Origin: Clostridium sp. | GTDB taxonomy: Bacteria; Bacillota; Clostridia; Lachnospirales; Lachnospiraceae | Assembly (NCBI GenBank): GCA_004554205.1 | Contig: SFNH01000028.1 | Coordinates: forward strand, 1-36,803 | Direction: 5' to 3' | Length of the DNA: 36,803 nt | Shown here: positions 1 through 10,401 of the stretch, piece after piece | Position numbering within the stretch: position 1 is the stretch's first letter | How the letters are laid out: every line of letters starts with the position of its first letter | The notes under the pieces: model-generated | Databases searched by the model: none | The model's input: only the letters and a program-made list of their open reading frames with translations | What the model was told of the DNA's origin: nothing | Position numbers and translations under genes: made by a program

Positions 1-16
1 CAGGCCAAACAGAGTA

Positions 17-25
17 TGCTATGAT
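17..25 (+). promoter_or_regulatory. Partial promoter of rpsO (extended -10)
   Basis: A TG at 17-18 followed one base later by TATGAT at 20-25 resembles an extended -10 element. The matching -35 would lie before the first base of the window, so only half of the promoter can be seen. It would start a transcript carrying the structured rpsO leader. Confidence 0.4.
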
Positions 26-44
26 AAATCGAAATGAGTTGACG

Positions 45-91
45 CCGAGGCCCAGTCTCCCGGACACTCCAACCGGAGGCCTGGTTTACGG
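45..91 (+). promoter_or_regulatory. Structured rpsO 5' leader, possible S15 autoregulatory RNA
   Basis: The leader can fold into a stacked hairpin. CCG at 45-47 pairs with CGG at 89-91, CCAG at 52-55 with CTGG at 81-84, and CTCC-GG at 57-63 (one bulged C) with CCGGAG at 73-78. The Shine-Dalgarno AAGGAGG follows at 106-112. Ribosomal protein S15 is known to repress its own mRNA through leader structures in several bacteria. That this leader works the same way is inference. Confidence 0.45.
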
Positions 92-120
92 TAAGCTTAA
101 AGTATAAGGAGGAAATCACC

Positions 121-387
121 ATGATTTCAAAGGAAAAGAAGGCAGCGATCATCGCTGAGTATGGCAGAAAGCCCGGGGACACCGGTTCACCGGAGGTTCA
201 GATCGCGATTCTGACTGCAAGGATCGCAGAGCTGACCGAGCATTTAAAGAATAACCAGAAGGATCATCATTCCAGACGTGGTTTGTTGAAGATGGTAGGT
301 CAGAGACGCGGTCTTTTGGACTACTTAAAGAAAACCGATCTGGAAGGCTATCGTGCTCTGATTGAGAAGTTAGGCATCAGAAAGTAA
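121..387 (+). CDS. rpsO: 30S ribosomal protein S15
   Basis: Small-subunit ribosomal protein S15, which binds 16S rRNA in the central domain early in 30S assembly. The 88-residue length is typical. The family signature is clear: the GDTGSPEVQIAILTARI stretch near residues 19-35, HLKNNQKDHHSRRGLL in the middle and the basic GIRK end. The ATG has a strong AAGGAGG eight bases upstream. It is followed by a hairpin terminator or attenuator and then pnp, the common rpsO-pnp order. The leader upstream may mediate S15 feedback control. Confidence 0.97.
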   Translation: MISKEKKAAIIAEYGRKPGDTGSPEVQIAILTARIAELTEHLKNNQKDHHSRRGLLKMVGQRRGLLDYLKKTDLEGYRALIEKLGIRK

Positions 388-400
388 TTGGGACGTTAGG

Positions 401-426
401 GGTGGAGAGGTTTTCTCTCCACCTTT
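401..426 (+). terminator. rpsO-pnp intergenic hairpin terminator or attenuator
   Basis: GGTGGAGAG (401-409) pairs perfectly with CTCTCCACC (415-423) around a five-base loop, followed by TTTGTTG. The U-tract is short, so it probably allows partial read-through into pnp 30 bases downstream. In other bacteria the rpsO-pnp junction is a processing and termination site. Confidence 0.65.
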
Positions 427-456
427 GTTGTATGAAAAAGAAAAGGAGATAAAAGT

Positions 457-2565
457 ATGTACAAAAGTTTCAGTATGGAGCTTGCCGGCAGGACGCTGAC
501 TGTAGATGTGGGCAGAGTGGCAAAGCAGGCAAACGGCGCGGCATTCATGCACTACGGCGACACCACGGTACTGTCCACGGCAACCGCATCGGACAAGCCG
601 AGAGAGGGCATTGATTTCTTCCCGTTAAGCGTGGAATACGAAGAAAAGTTATATGCGGTCGGCAAGATTCCGGGTGGTTTCAACAAGAGAGAGGGCAAGG
701 CTTCCGAGAACGCTGTCCTGACCTCCCGCGTCATTGACCGCCCCATGAGGCCGCTCTTCCCGAAGGACTACCGCAACGATGTAACCTTAAACAACATGGT
801 TATGAGCGTGGATCCCGAGTGCCGCCCGGAGCTTGTGGCGATGCTCGGCGCGGCGATCGCGACCTGCATCTCCGATATTCCGTTTGACGGTCCCTGCGCC
901 ATGACTCAGGTGGGTATGGTTGACGGCGAGTTCATTATCAACCCGTCCCAGCTTCAGTGGAAAAACGGCGACTTAAATCTGACTGTAGCCTCCACCAGAG
1001 AGAAGGTCATTATGATCGAGGCCGGAGCGAACGAGATCCCCGAGGAGAGGATGATCGAGGCGATCTACAAGGCACATGAGGTAAACCAGGAAATCATCCG
1101 GTTTATCGACAGCATCGTCGCGGAGTGCGGCAGAGAGAAGCACGCATATGAGAGCTGTGCGATTCCGGACGAGCTGTTTGCCGCAATCCGCGAGATCGTG
1201 ACCCCGGAGCAGATGGAGGAAGCGGTATTTACCGACGATAAGCAGACGCGCGAGGAGAATATCCGCCAGATCACAGAAAGACTGGAGGAGGCGTTCGCGG
1301 AGAACGAGGAGTGGCTAGCGATACTTGGAGAGGCAGTTTACCAGTACCAGAAAAAGACCGTCCGCAAGATGATCTTAAAAGATCGCAAGCGTCCGGACGG
1401 GCGCGAGATCACCCAGATTCGTCCGCTCTCGGCGGAGGTGGACTTGATTCCGCGCGTTCACGGCTCGGCCATGTTCACCCGCGGACAGACCCAGATCTGC
1501 AATGTGTGTACCCTGGCGCCGCTCTCAGAACAGCAGAAGCTTGACGGCCTTGATGAGAACGAGGTTGCAAAGCGGTATATGCACCACTACAATTTCCCGT
1601 CCTACTCGGTTGGCGAGACGAAGCCGTCGAGGGGGCCGGGACGCCGCGAGATAGGCCATGGCGCGCTTGCGGAGCGCGCGCTGATCCCGGTGCTTCCGAG
1701 CGAGGAGGAATTTCCCTACGCGATCCGCACCGTATCCGAGACCTTTGAGTCCAACGGCTCCACCTCCATGGCGTCCACCTGCGCCTCCTGCATGTCCCTG
1801 ATGGCGGCGGGCGTTCCGATTAAGAAGATGGTCGCGGGGATTTCCTGCGGTCTTGTGACCGGCGATACGGATGATGATTTTGTGCTTCTGACCGATATCC
1901 AGGGGCTTGAGGATTTCTTCGGCGACATGGATTTTAAAGTGACCGGGACTACGGACGGCATTACCGCGATCCAGATGGATATCAAGATCCACGGCCTGAC
2001 GAGGCCGATCGTGGAGGGCGCGATCGCGAGGTGCCGTGAGGCGAGAATGTTTATCATGGACACCTGCATGAAGCCGGTGATCGCGGAGCCGAGAAAGGAA
2101 GTAAGCAGGTACGCTCCGAAGATCGACCAGATCACCATCGACCCGCAGAAGATCGGCGATGTGGTAGGCAAGCAGGGCTGCGTGATCAACAAGATCATCG
2201 AGGAGACCGGCGTGAAGATCGACATTTCCGAGGACGGCATGGTGGCGATCTGCGGCACCGACAAGGACATGATCGAGAAGGCGAAGAGCATCGTAAAGAG
2301 CATTGTGACCGACATCGAGCCGGGGCAGATCATCACCGGAAAGGTGGTTCGGATCATGCCGTTTGGCGCATTCGTGGAGTTAAAGCCGAAGAAGGATGGC
2401 ATGGTGCACATTTCCAGGCTGTCTGACAGGCGCGTGGAGAAGGTCGAGGATGTGGTGAATATCGGCGACACCGTGACGGTAAAGGTGCTCGATATAGACA
2501 AGATGGGCAAGATCAGCCTGAGCATGAAGCCGAGGGATCTTGCGGAAAATAAGAAGGAAGAGTGA
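457..2565 (+). CDS. pnp: Polyribonucleotide nucleotidyltransferase (PNPase)
   Basis: Phosphorolytic 3'-5' exoribonuclease that degrades mRNA, releasing nucleoside diphosphates; cytoplasmic trimer. The 702-residue length is normal. Domain order is complete: a first RNase PH-like domain, an alpha-helical linker, a second RNase PH-like domain carrying FTRGQTQ and the GDTDDDF catalytic region, a KH domain with its GKQG loop near residue 571, and a C-terminal S1 domain at about 622-692. A Shine-Dalgarno AAAAGGAG precedes the ATG. It lies downstream of rpsO, probably partly co-transcribed through the 401-426 hairpin. Downstream lies a degenerate fragment of the repeat family found elsewhere in the window. 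Confidence 0.98.
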   Translation: MYKSFSMELAGRTLTVDVGRVAKQANGAAFMHYGDTTVLSTATASDKPREGIDFFPLSVEYEEKLYAVGKIPGGFNKREGKASENAVLTSRVIDRPMRPLFPKDYRNDVTLNNMVMSVDPECRPELVAMLGAAIATCISDIPFDGPCAMTQVGMVDGEFIINPSQLQWKNGDLNLTVASTREKVIMIEAGANEIPEERMIEAIYKAHEVNQEIIRFIDSIVAECGREKHAYESCAIPDELFAAIREIVTPEQMEEAVFTDDKQTREENIRQITERLEEAFAENEEWLAILGEAVYQYQKKTVRKMILKDRKRPDGREITQIRPLSAEVDLIPRVHGSAMFTRGQTQICNVCTLAPLSEQQKLDGLDENEVAKRYMHHYNFPSYSVGETKPSRGPGRREIGHGALAERALIPVLPSEEEFPYAIRTVSETFESNGSTSMASTCASCMSLMAAGVPIKKMVAGISCGLVTGDTDDDFVLLTDIQGLEDFFGDMDFKVTGTTDGITAIQMDIKIHGLTRPIVEGAIARCREARMFIMDTCMKPVIAEPRKEVSRYAPKIDQITIDPQKIGDVVGKQGCVINKIIEETGVKIDISEDGMVAICGTDKDMIEKAKSIVKSIVTDIEPGQIITGKVVRIMPFGAFVELKPKKDGMVHISRLSDRRVEKVEDVVNIGDTVTVKVLDIDKMGKISLSMKPRDLAENKKEE

Positions 2566-2566
2566 T

Positions 2567-2661
2567 TTTTCACGCCGCAGCCCCCGGAAACCCAGCCTCG
2601 CGTGAGACGCTGGGTTTCCGGCTCGGCCCGCGCGCTGCCTTTCCTCTTTTGTTCGGTCGCC
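2567..2661. repeat. Degenerate fragment of the intergenic mobile-repeat family
   Basis: The stretch resembles parts of the large elements. Bases 2601-2636 match 13053-13088 at 31 of 36 positions. The ACGCCGCAG...CCCGGA part near 2571-2588 resembles the reverse complement of the 17489-17782 element. CTTTTGTTCGGTCG at 2646-2659 is one copy of a motif seen nine times in the window. No terminal repeats remain. A 13-bp perfect stem (2584-2596 with 2609-2621) may help end the pnp transcript, though no U-tract follows. Confidence 0.6.
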
Positions 2662-2683
2662 ATCGGTTTACCGTAAAAAGTGC

Positions 2684-2712
2684 TTGCATTTCTTTTAAAG
2701 AAGTGGTATCAT
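2684..2712 (+). promoter_or_regulatory. Promoter of the rimP-nusA-infB operon
   Basis: TTGCAT at 2684-2689 and TATCAT at 2707-2712 are separated by exactly 17 bases, a good sigma-A type promoter. The predicted start near 2719 gives a leader of about 75 bases that contains the hairpin at 2741-2768. Confidence 0.7.
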
Positions 2713-2740
2713 AAGCATAATAACATGATAGAATGACTAA

Positions 2741-2768
2741 TAAGAGTGGGCTTGACGGTCCACTCTTA
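2741..2768 (+). promoter_or_regulatory. Operon leader hairpin, candidate NusA-dependent attenuator
   Basis: TAAGAGTGG (2741-2749) pairs perfectly with CCACTCTTA (2760-2768) around a ten-base loop, followed by the weak U-tract CTTTGTG. It lies between the operon promoter and rimP. In Bacillus subtilis NusA is known to regulate its own operon by stimulating termination in the leader. A nine-pair stem with a poor U-tract is the type of terminator that needs NusA. Its regulatory role here is inference. Confidence 0.5.
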
Positions 2769-2794
2769 CTTTGTGTCGCAGGTGAGGTGATTGC

Positions 2795-3262
2795 ATGACA
2801 AGACGGGAAGAGTACGAGTCACGGACGGAGCAGTTCCTTCTCCCGGTGCTCAAAGAACACCAGTTCGAGCTGGTGGATGTGGAGTATGTGAAGGAGGCGG
2901 GGAACTGGTATCTGCGGGCGTATATCGACAAGGAGGGCGGTATTACCGTGGACGACTGTGAGACGATCAGCCGGATCTTAAGCGACTGGCTGGATCGCAA
3001 CGATTTTATTGAGGAGAGTTATATTTTGGAGGTCAGTTCTCCGGGCCTTGGCAGACCCCTTAAGAAGGAGAAGGACTTTGCGCGCAGCCTGGGCGATGAG
3101 GTGGAGCTCCGGCTTTACAGGCCGAGGAACCGCCAGAAGGACTTTGCGGGCATTTTAAAGGCTTACGACAGGGATACGGTGACGATCGAGACAGAGGAGG
3201 GCACGGACGAGGTGTTTGCCCGCGCGGATATCGCGCTGATCCGGCTCGCGCTCGACTTTTAG
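2795..3262 (+). CDS. rimP: Ribosome maturation factor RimP
   Basis: Cytoplasmic factor needed for maturation of the 30S subunit. The 155-residue protein has the two-part RimP layout: an N-terminal alpha/beta domain with FELVDVEYVKEAGNWYLRAYIDKEGGITVDDCETISR, written here as two adjoining motifs around residues 25-60, then the VSSPGLGRPL motif near residue 82, and a C-terminal Sm-like barrel. The start ATG follows GAGGTGA. It is the first gene of the operon and is joined to nusA, the usual rimP-nusA order in Firmicutes. Confidence 0.95.
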   Translation: MTRREEYESRTEQFLLPVLKEHQFELVDVEYVKEAGNWYLRAYIDKEGGITVDDCETISRILSDWLDRNDFIEESYILEVSSPGLGRPLKKEKDFARSLGDEVELRLYRPRNRQKDFAGILKAYDRDTVTIETEEGTDEVFARADIALIRLALDF

Positions 3263-3263
3263 T

Positions 3264-3281
3264 TCGCGAACCGCGATTTTT
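3264..3281 (+). terminator. Small hairpin plus T-run between rimP and nusA
   Basis: TCGCG (3264-3268) pairs with CGCGA (3272-3276) around AAC, followed at once by five T. With only five pairs it would be a weak attenuator at most, and chance is possible. Confidence 0.25.
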
Positions 3282-3292
3282 GTAAATGTTTC

Positions 3293-3318
3293 AGGAGGAT
3301 AAAAACCTTTAGGAGGAT
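3293..3318 (+). repeat. Tandem duplicated Shine-Dalgarno before nusA
   Basis: AGGAGGAT occurs at 3293-3300 and again at 3311-3318, each followed by AAAA(A)CC, an 18-base tandem duplication. Only the second copy is correctly spaced (six bases) from the nusA ATG at 3325. The first may act as a standby ribosome site or be a neutral duplication. Confidence 0.6.
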
Positions 3319-3324
3319 AAAACC

Positions 3325-4479
3325 ATGAACAAGGAATTGATTGAGGCACTGGAGCTTTTGGAGAAGGAGAAGAACATCAGCAAGGCAACGCTGATCGAGG
3401 CGATCGAGAACTCCTTGCTCACTGCCTGCAAGAACCACTTTGGCAAGGCGGACAACGTGAAAGTCAACGTGAACCCGGAGACCGGCGACTTCTCCGTATT
3501 TGCGGAGAAGGAGGTCGTGGAGGAGGTCGAGGATCCGGTGACGCAGGTGAGCCTTGCGGAGGCAAAGATGAAGGATCCGAAGTACGAGCTCGGAGACACG
3601 GTGCAGTACGAGGTCGAGTCAAAGTCCTTCGGGCGGATCGCGACGCAGAACGCGAAGAACGTGATCCTGCAGAAGATCCGCGAGGAAGAGCGCAGCATGC
3701 AGTTTAACGAGTGGTACCGGAAGGAGAAGGATATCGTGACCGGTATCGTGCAGCGGTATCTCGGCAGGAATCTGAGCATCAACCTGGGTAAGGTGGACGC
3801 GATCTTAAACGAGGCGGAGCAGGTGAGGGGCGAAGTCTTTAAGCCGACCGAGCGCATTAAGGTGTATGTCCTCGAGGTGAAGGACACCCCGAAGGGGCCG
3901 CGCATTTCGGTGTCCCGCACCCATCCGGATCTGGTGAAACGCCTCTTTGAGGAGGAAGTAGCCGAGGTGAAGGACGGCACCGTGGAGATCAGAGCCATTG
4001 CCAGAGAGGCGGGCTCCAGAACCAAGATCGCGGTGTGGTCCAACGATCCGAACGTCGATCCTGTTGGCGCGTGCGTGGGTTTGAACGGCGCCCGCGTCAA
4101 CTCCATCGTAGGCGAGCTGCGGGGCGAGAAGATTGACATTATTCCCTGGGATGAAAACCCGGCATATTTGATTGAGAATGCGCTCAGCCCCGCGAAGGTC
4201 ATCTGCGTTGTGGCGGACGAGGAGAGCAGGGAGGCGCAGGTGATCGTGCCGGATTATCAGCTCTCCCTGGCGATCGGCAAGGAGGGTCAGAACGCGAGAC
4301 TGGCGGCGAAGCTGACCGGCTACAAGATCGATATTAAGAGCGAGACCCAGGCAAGAGAGCTGGGACTGTTTGAGGAGATGGGCATCGACGACCAGGCGGA
4401 GGGCGTGTACGACAACCTGGACGCTGATTTTGAGATTTCCGCTACCGAAGACTATTCAGACGGTTATCAGGGCGAGTAA
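3325..4479 (+). CDS. nusA: Transcription termination/antitermination factor NusA
   Basis: RNA polymerase-binding elongation factor that promotes pausing and termination. At 384 residues it has the Firmicutes layout: an N-terminal polymerase-binding domain (about 1-130), an S1 domain (VTGIVQRYLGRNLSINLGKVDAIL region, about 135-200), and two KH domains (DPNVDPVGACVGLNGARVNSI near 245 and YQLSLAIGKEGQNARLAAKL near 315). It ends in a short acidic tail and lacks the C-terminal repeats of E. coli NusA. The second of two tandem Shine-Dalgarno sites serves the ATG. It may control its own operon through the 2741-2768 hairpin. Confidence 0.97.
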   Translation: MNKELIEALELLEKEKNISKATLIEAIENSLLTACKNHFGKADNVKVNVNPETGDFSVFAEKEVVEEVEDPVTQVSLAEAKMKDPKYELGDTVQYEVESKSFGRIATQNAKNVILQKIREEERSMQFNEWYRKEKDIVTGIVQRYLGRNLSINLGKVDAILNEAEQVRGEVFKPTERIKVYVLEVKDTPKGPRISVSRTHPDLVKRLFEEEVAEVKDGTVEIRAIAREAGSRTKIAVWSNDPNVDPVGACVGLNGARVNSIVGELRGEKIDIIPWDENPAYLIENALSPAKVICVVADEESREAQVIVPDYQLSLAIGKEGQNARLAAKLTGYKIDIKSETQARELGLFEEMGIDDQAEGVYDNLDADFEISATEDYSDGYQGE

Positions 4480-4495
4480 GGCCAATGTTTGACAG

Positions 4496-4783
4496 ATGGG
4501 AAGTGAACGACGGGTGAGTGTCAGGAAGTTTCCGCAGAGACGGTGTATCGGCTGCGGAGAGATAAAAGATAAAAGAGAGATGATCCGTATTCTGAAGACA
4601 CCGGAGGGCGAATTCACGGTGGATGCGACCGGACGCAAAAACGGGCGCGGCGCGTATATCTGCCCTTCCGGGGATTGCTTTCGGGCGGCGGTCAAGGCTA
4701 AGGGTCTTGAGCGCTCCTTCAAGATGGCGATTCCGAAGGAAGTATACGAGACGCTTGCAAAGGAGATGGAGCAGCTTGGATAG
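4496..4783 (+). CDS. rnpM: YlxR/RnpM family RNA-binding protein
   Basis: Small basic protein of the YlxR family; the Bacillus subtilis member has been described as an RNase P modulator and renamed RnpM. The family fingerprint is present: PQRRCIGCGEIKDKREMIRI near the N-terminus and the GRGAYICPSGDC motif in the middle. The ATG at 4496 has almost no Shine-Dalgarno. The GTG at 4514 would give MSVRKFPQRRC, placing the first Cys at residue 11 as in most relatives, and has a weak GGGAAGTG upstream, so it may be the true start. The gene sits between nusA and ylxQ, its usual place, and its last codons overlap the ylxQ start. Confidence 0.9.
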   Translation: MGSERRVSVRKFPQRRCIGCGEIKDKREMIRILKTPEGEFTVDATGRKNGRGAYICPSGDCFRAAVKAKGLERSFKMAIPKEVYETLAKEMEQLG

Positions 4784-5120
4784 CAGACAGAAGGTTCTCA
4801 ATCTGATCGGCCTTGCGACCAAGGCGGGAAAGAGTGTGAGCGGTGAATTCTCCACAGAAAAGTCCGTAAAGAGCGGCAGGGCGCAGCTTGTCATCGTCTC
4901 TGAGGAAGCGTCGGAGAATACAAAGAAGATGTTTACCAATATGTGCACTTACTATAAAGTCCCAATCTGTTATTTCGGAAAGAAAGAGGAGCTGGGGCAC
5001 GCCATGGGCAGACAGATGCGCGCATCGCTTGCCATTGTGGAAAAGGGCCTGGCAGAAGCAATTATGAAACAGATGGTAACGGTGAAAGCACTGAACAGTT
5101 ATAACAGATGTGACAAATGA
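4776..5120 (+). CDS. ylxQ: L7Ae-family RNA-binding protein YlxQ
   Basis: Small ribosomal L7Ae/L30e-type RNA-binding protein, function not well defined; related proteins bind kink-turn RNA. The core NLIGLATKAGKSVSG, AQLVIVSEEAS and VPICYFGKKEELGHAMG motifs are typical. The best start is TTG at 4776, giving 114 residues beginning MDSRQKVLNL. It overlaps the rnpM stop by eight bases and uses AGGAG at 4761-4765 inside rnpM, which suggests translational coupling. No better in-frame ATG lies nearby. The reading frame continues upstream, but that part is the shadow of rnpM. Confidence 0.88.
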   Translation: MDSRQKVLNLIGLATKAGKSVSGEFSTEKSVKSGRAQLVIVSEEASENTKKMFTNMCTYYKVPICYFGKKEELGHAMGRQMRASLAIVEKGLAEAIMKQMVTVKALNSYNRCDK

Positions 5121-5141
5121 ATATGATCGGAGGTAGTGAGT

Positions 5142-7922
<2,781 letters not shown>

Positions 7923-7942
7923 GACAGGAAGGAATGAAGGAA

Positions 7943-8329
7943 ATGCGAAAAAACAGTATTAAGAATACCAGGATCAACATGGAAGTCCAGCGGGAATTAA
8001 GCGAGATCATCCGCACGGAGATCAAGGACCCGCGGGTGAGCGCCGCGATGACTAGCGTGGTGGCGGTGGAGGTCACCCCGGATTTAAAATACTGTAAGGC
8101 TTATATCAGCGTTCTTGGCGACGAGGAGCGCGCGAAGGACGCGGTTGCGGGCCTAAAGAGCGCGGTGGGCTATATCCGCCGCGAGCTTGCCCACAGGATC
8201 AACTTGAGAAACACACCACAGATCAGCTTTGTGCTTGACCAGTCCATCGAGTACGGAGTGAATATGTCGAGGCTGATCGATGAGGTGACGAGAGAGCTAC
8301 ACGACGGTTCAGACGACGGGCAGTCTTAA
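7943..8329 (+). CDS. rbfA: 30S ribosome-binding factor RbfA
   Basis: Cytoplasmic KH-like protein that binds the pre-30S subunit and helps 16S rRNA 5'-end maturation. It is 128 residues from the ATG at 7943. That start puts GGAAGGA about eight bases upstream and gives MRKNSIKNTRINMEVQREL, matching the family N-terminus; an ATG at 7934 would touch the ribosome site. Family motifs include EIIRTEIKDPRV and the YCKAYISVLGDEE strand. It follows infB by 20 bases. A mobile repeat element is inserted between it and nrnA. Confidence 0.95.
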   Translation: MRKNSIKNTRINMEVQRELSEIIRTEIKDPRVSAAMTSVVAVEVTPDLKYCKAYISVLGDEERAKDAVAGLKSAVGYIRRELAHRINLRNTPQISFVLDQSIEYGVNMSRLIDEVTRELHDGSDDGQS

Positions 8330-8358
8330 GCGCGCCTGTACCGGGGAGGAGAAAAGAT

Positions 8359-8501
8359 GTAGCAGTTCAGCGTAGGACCTTGCACTTGCTGCAAAGTCCG
8401 TAAGAATGTGTTATGGCTGAAAAGAATCCAGCCCCTTCGCCGAAGGCGAACTTTAAATGGGCTGGATTCCGTAACAGTTTGATCGCAGGCTGAATTGTTA
8501 C
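8359..8501 (+). mobile_element. Structured MITE, copy A (143 bp) with 8-bp target duplication
   Basis: The left end GTAGCAGTTCAG (8359-8370) is the inverted complement, with one change, of the right end CTGAATTGTTAC (8490-8501; a second change pairs as G-T in RNA). A perfect direct repeat GAAAAGAT flanks it at 8351-8358 and 8502-8509, the mark of transposition. Inside are a hairpin at 8375-8399, a nested hairpin near 8425-8470 with inner stem TTCGCC/GGCGAA, and a right-end hairpin starting GTAACAGTT at 8471. It closely resembles 33131-33274. No reading frame of note. It separates rbfA from nrnA without breaking either. Confidence 0.88.
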
Positions 8502-8531
8502 GAAAAGATCCGGATCGGAAGGAGTGATTGG

Positions 8532-9500
8532 ATGCGGACGAACAGATTGATCGAGATGGTTGAGCGCGCGGAGACGATCGCGGTTCTGGGACATGAGCGC
8601 CCGGACGGCGACTGCGTGGGCTCCTGCCTTGCCATCTATAACTATGTGCGGGAGAATTATGCCGGGAAAACTATTCAGGTATATCTTGAGAAGCCTCCCG
8701 CGAAATTCCGGTATCTGACCGGCTATGATGAGATCAGCCAGGATGCGGACGCGGGAAAGACCTATGACCTGTGCATCTGCCTTGACAGCGCCGCCAAGGA
8801 GAGACTCGGGGATTTTGCGGTATATTTAGACAGTGCGAAGGAGAGCATCTGCCTGGATCACCATATCACCAACAGGGGTTATGCCGGGGAGAATGCGATC
8901 GACGCCGGCGCGAGCTCCACCTGTGAGGCGCTCTGCGGCTTCCTTGAGCCGGAGAAAATCGGAAGGACAGTGGCGGAATGCATTTATACCGGCATTATCC
9001 ATGACACGAACGTATTTAAGAACAGCAATACCACGGCGAAGACGATGGCGGTGGCGGGAGCTATGATGGAGAAGGGGATCGTGTTCTCCCGGATCATTGA
9101 TGAGAGCTTTTTCCGCAAGACTTATGTGCAGAACCAGGTTCTGGGGCGGGCGCTCTTAGAGAGCGTGACATTTTTTGAGGGAAAATGTATTTTCAGCGTG
9201 ATGCGGCGCAAGGATATGGTGTTCTACGGCGTGGAGGGCTCCGACATGGACGGGATCGTGGATCAGCTCCGGGTGACCGACGGCGTGGAGGTGGCGATCT
9301 TTCTCTACGAGACGGAGAACCATGTATACAAGGTCAGCATGCGTTCCAACCGCTATGTGGACGTCAGCAAGGTGGCGTCGTATTTCGGAGGCGGCGGTCA
9401 TGTCCGCGCGGCGGGCTGCACCATGAGCGGAAGCGTGCATGACGTGATCAACAATCTCTCCGCGCGCATCGAGCTGCAGATGAAGGAGCGGGAAGCGTAG
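8532..9500 (+). CDS. nrnA: DHH-family oligoribonuclease / pAp phosphatase NrnA
   Basis: Phosphoesterase of the DHH/DHHA1 family; NrnA degrades very short RNA oligonucleotides and dephosphorylates 3'-phosphoadenosine 5'-phosphate. The 322-residue protein has the metal-binding motifs of the family: GHERPDGDCVGS near residue 21, CLDSA near 82, CLDHH near 107, and the C-terminal DHHA1 signature GGGGHVRAAG near 285. The ATG has GGAAGGAG eight bases upstream. It lies between rbfA and truB, a common place in Firmicutes, and overlaps the truB start by one base. Confidence 0.93.
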   Translation: MRTNRLIEMVERAETIAVLGHERPDGDCVGSCLAIYNYVRENYAGKTIQVYLEKPPAKFRYLTGYDEISQDADAGKTYDLCICLDSAAKERLGDFAVYLDSAKESICLDHHITNRGYAGENAIDAGASSTCEALCGFLEPEKIGRTVAECIYTGIIHDTNVFKNSNTTAKTMAVAGAMMEKGIVFSRIIDESFFRKTYVQNQVLGRALLESVTFFEGKCIFSVMRRKDMVFYGVEGSDMDGIVDQLRVTDGVEVAIFLYETENHVYKVSMRSNRYVDVSKVASYFGGGGHVRAAGCTMSGSVHDVINNLSARIELQMKEREA

Positions 9501-10399
9501 TGGATGGGATCATCAATATTTATAAAGAAAAAGGCTATACCTCTCACGATGTCGTCGCAAAGATGAGAGGTATTTTGCGAATGAAGAAGGTCGGCCATAC
9601 GGGGACGCTCGACCCCGAGGCGGAGGGGGTGCTCCCGGTCTGCCTCGGAAAAGGGACGAAGCTGTGCGATATGCTGACGGACAAGACGAAGACTTACCGC
9701 GCCGTGCTGCTTCTCGGACGGGAGACGGACACTCAGGATACGACGGGCGCGGCGCTTAAGGAGAGCCCGGTCTGCGTGACGCCAAAGGAGGCGGCCGACG
9801 CGGCGCGAAGCTTTGTCGGGACCTACATGCAGGTTCCGCCGATGTACTCGGCGCTCAAGGTAAACGGAAAGAAGCTCTGCGATCTTGCCCGCGTGGGCAA
9901 AGAGGTTGAGCGGAAGGCGCGCCCCGTGGAAATCCTCGCGCTTGAGGTAGACGAGATCACTCTGCCGCGCGTGACTATGACTGTCACCTGCTCAAAGGGC
10001 ACCTATATCCGCACGCTCTGCCACGATATTGGGCGGAGGTTAGGCTGCGGCGGCTGCATGGAGTCGCTTGTGCGGACGCGGGTGGGGCGGTTTGGTATCG
10101 AGGACAGCCTGAGGCTTTCACAGGTCGAGGCGCTTCGCGACCGCGGGGAGCTTATGCAGCATATCATTCCCGTGGACGGGGTCTTTTCCGACCTGCCTGA
10201 GCTTGTCATGGCGGCAGGCGAGGGGGACAAGCTGGTACACAACGGCAATCCCTTTCCTCCGTCGCTTCTTAACGCCTGCGGGGAACTCTGCGCGTGTGCC
10301 CGTGTCTACGACAGCGCGCATGAATTTATCGGCATTTACGGATACGACGAGACGAAGCGGCGCTATCAGCCGCGCAAATTATTTCTGGGAGGCAGCTGA
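9500..10399 (+). CDS. truB: tRNA pseudouridine(55) synthase TruB
   Basis: Makes pseudouridine at position 55 in the T-loop of tRNAs. The 299-residue protein has the KKVGHTGTLDPEAEGVLPVCLG motif split by the catalytic Asp near residue 39, the YSALKVNGK motif and the GTYIRTLCHDIG motif. It starts with GTG at 9500, whose G is the last base of the nrnA TAG stop, so the two genes overlap by one base and are probably translationally coupled. An AAGGAG lies inside the end of nrnA. ribF follows after two bases. Confidence 0.96.
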   Translation: MDGIINIYKEKGYTSHDVVAKMRGILRMKKVGHTGTLDPEAEGVLPVCLGKGTKLCDMLTDKTKTYRAVLLLGRETDTQDTTGAALKESPVCVTPKEAADAARSFVGTYMQVPPMYSALKVNGKKLCDLARVGKEVERKARPVEILALEVDEITLPRVTMTVTCSKGTYIRTLCHDIGRRLGCGGCMESLVRTRVGRFGIEDSLRLSQVEALRDRGELMQHIIPVDGVFSDLPELVMAAGEGDKLVHNGNPFPPSLLNACGELCACARVYDSAHEFIGIYGYDETKRRYQPRKLFLGGS

Positions 10400-10401
10400 G
10401 G

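Noticed and set aside
1716..2663. Long antisense frame of 315 codons opposite pnp
   Set aside because: It is the complement of a clearly real gene, with Ser/Ile-rich low-complexity translation and no family resemblance.
8359..8501. REP element linked to a RAYT transposase (GTAG followed by a hairpin)
   Set aside because: GTAG before the first hairpin is suggestive, but the perfect terminal inverted repeats and 8-bp target duplications fit a DDE-type MITE better; RAYT elements leave no such duplication.
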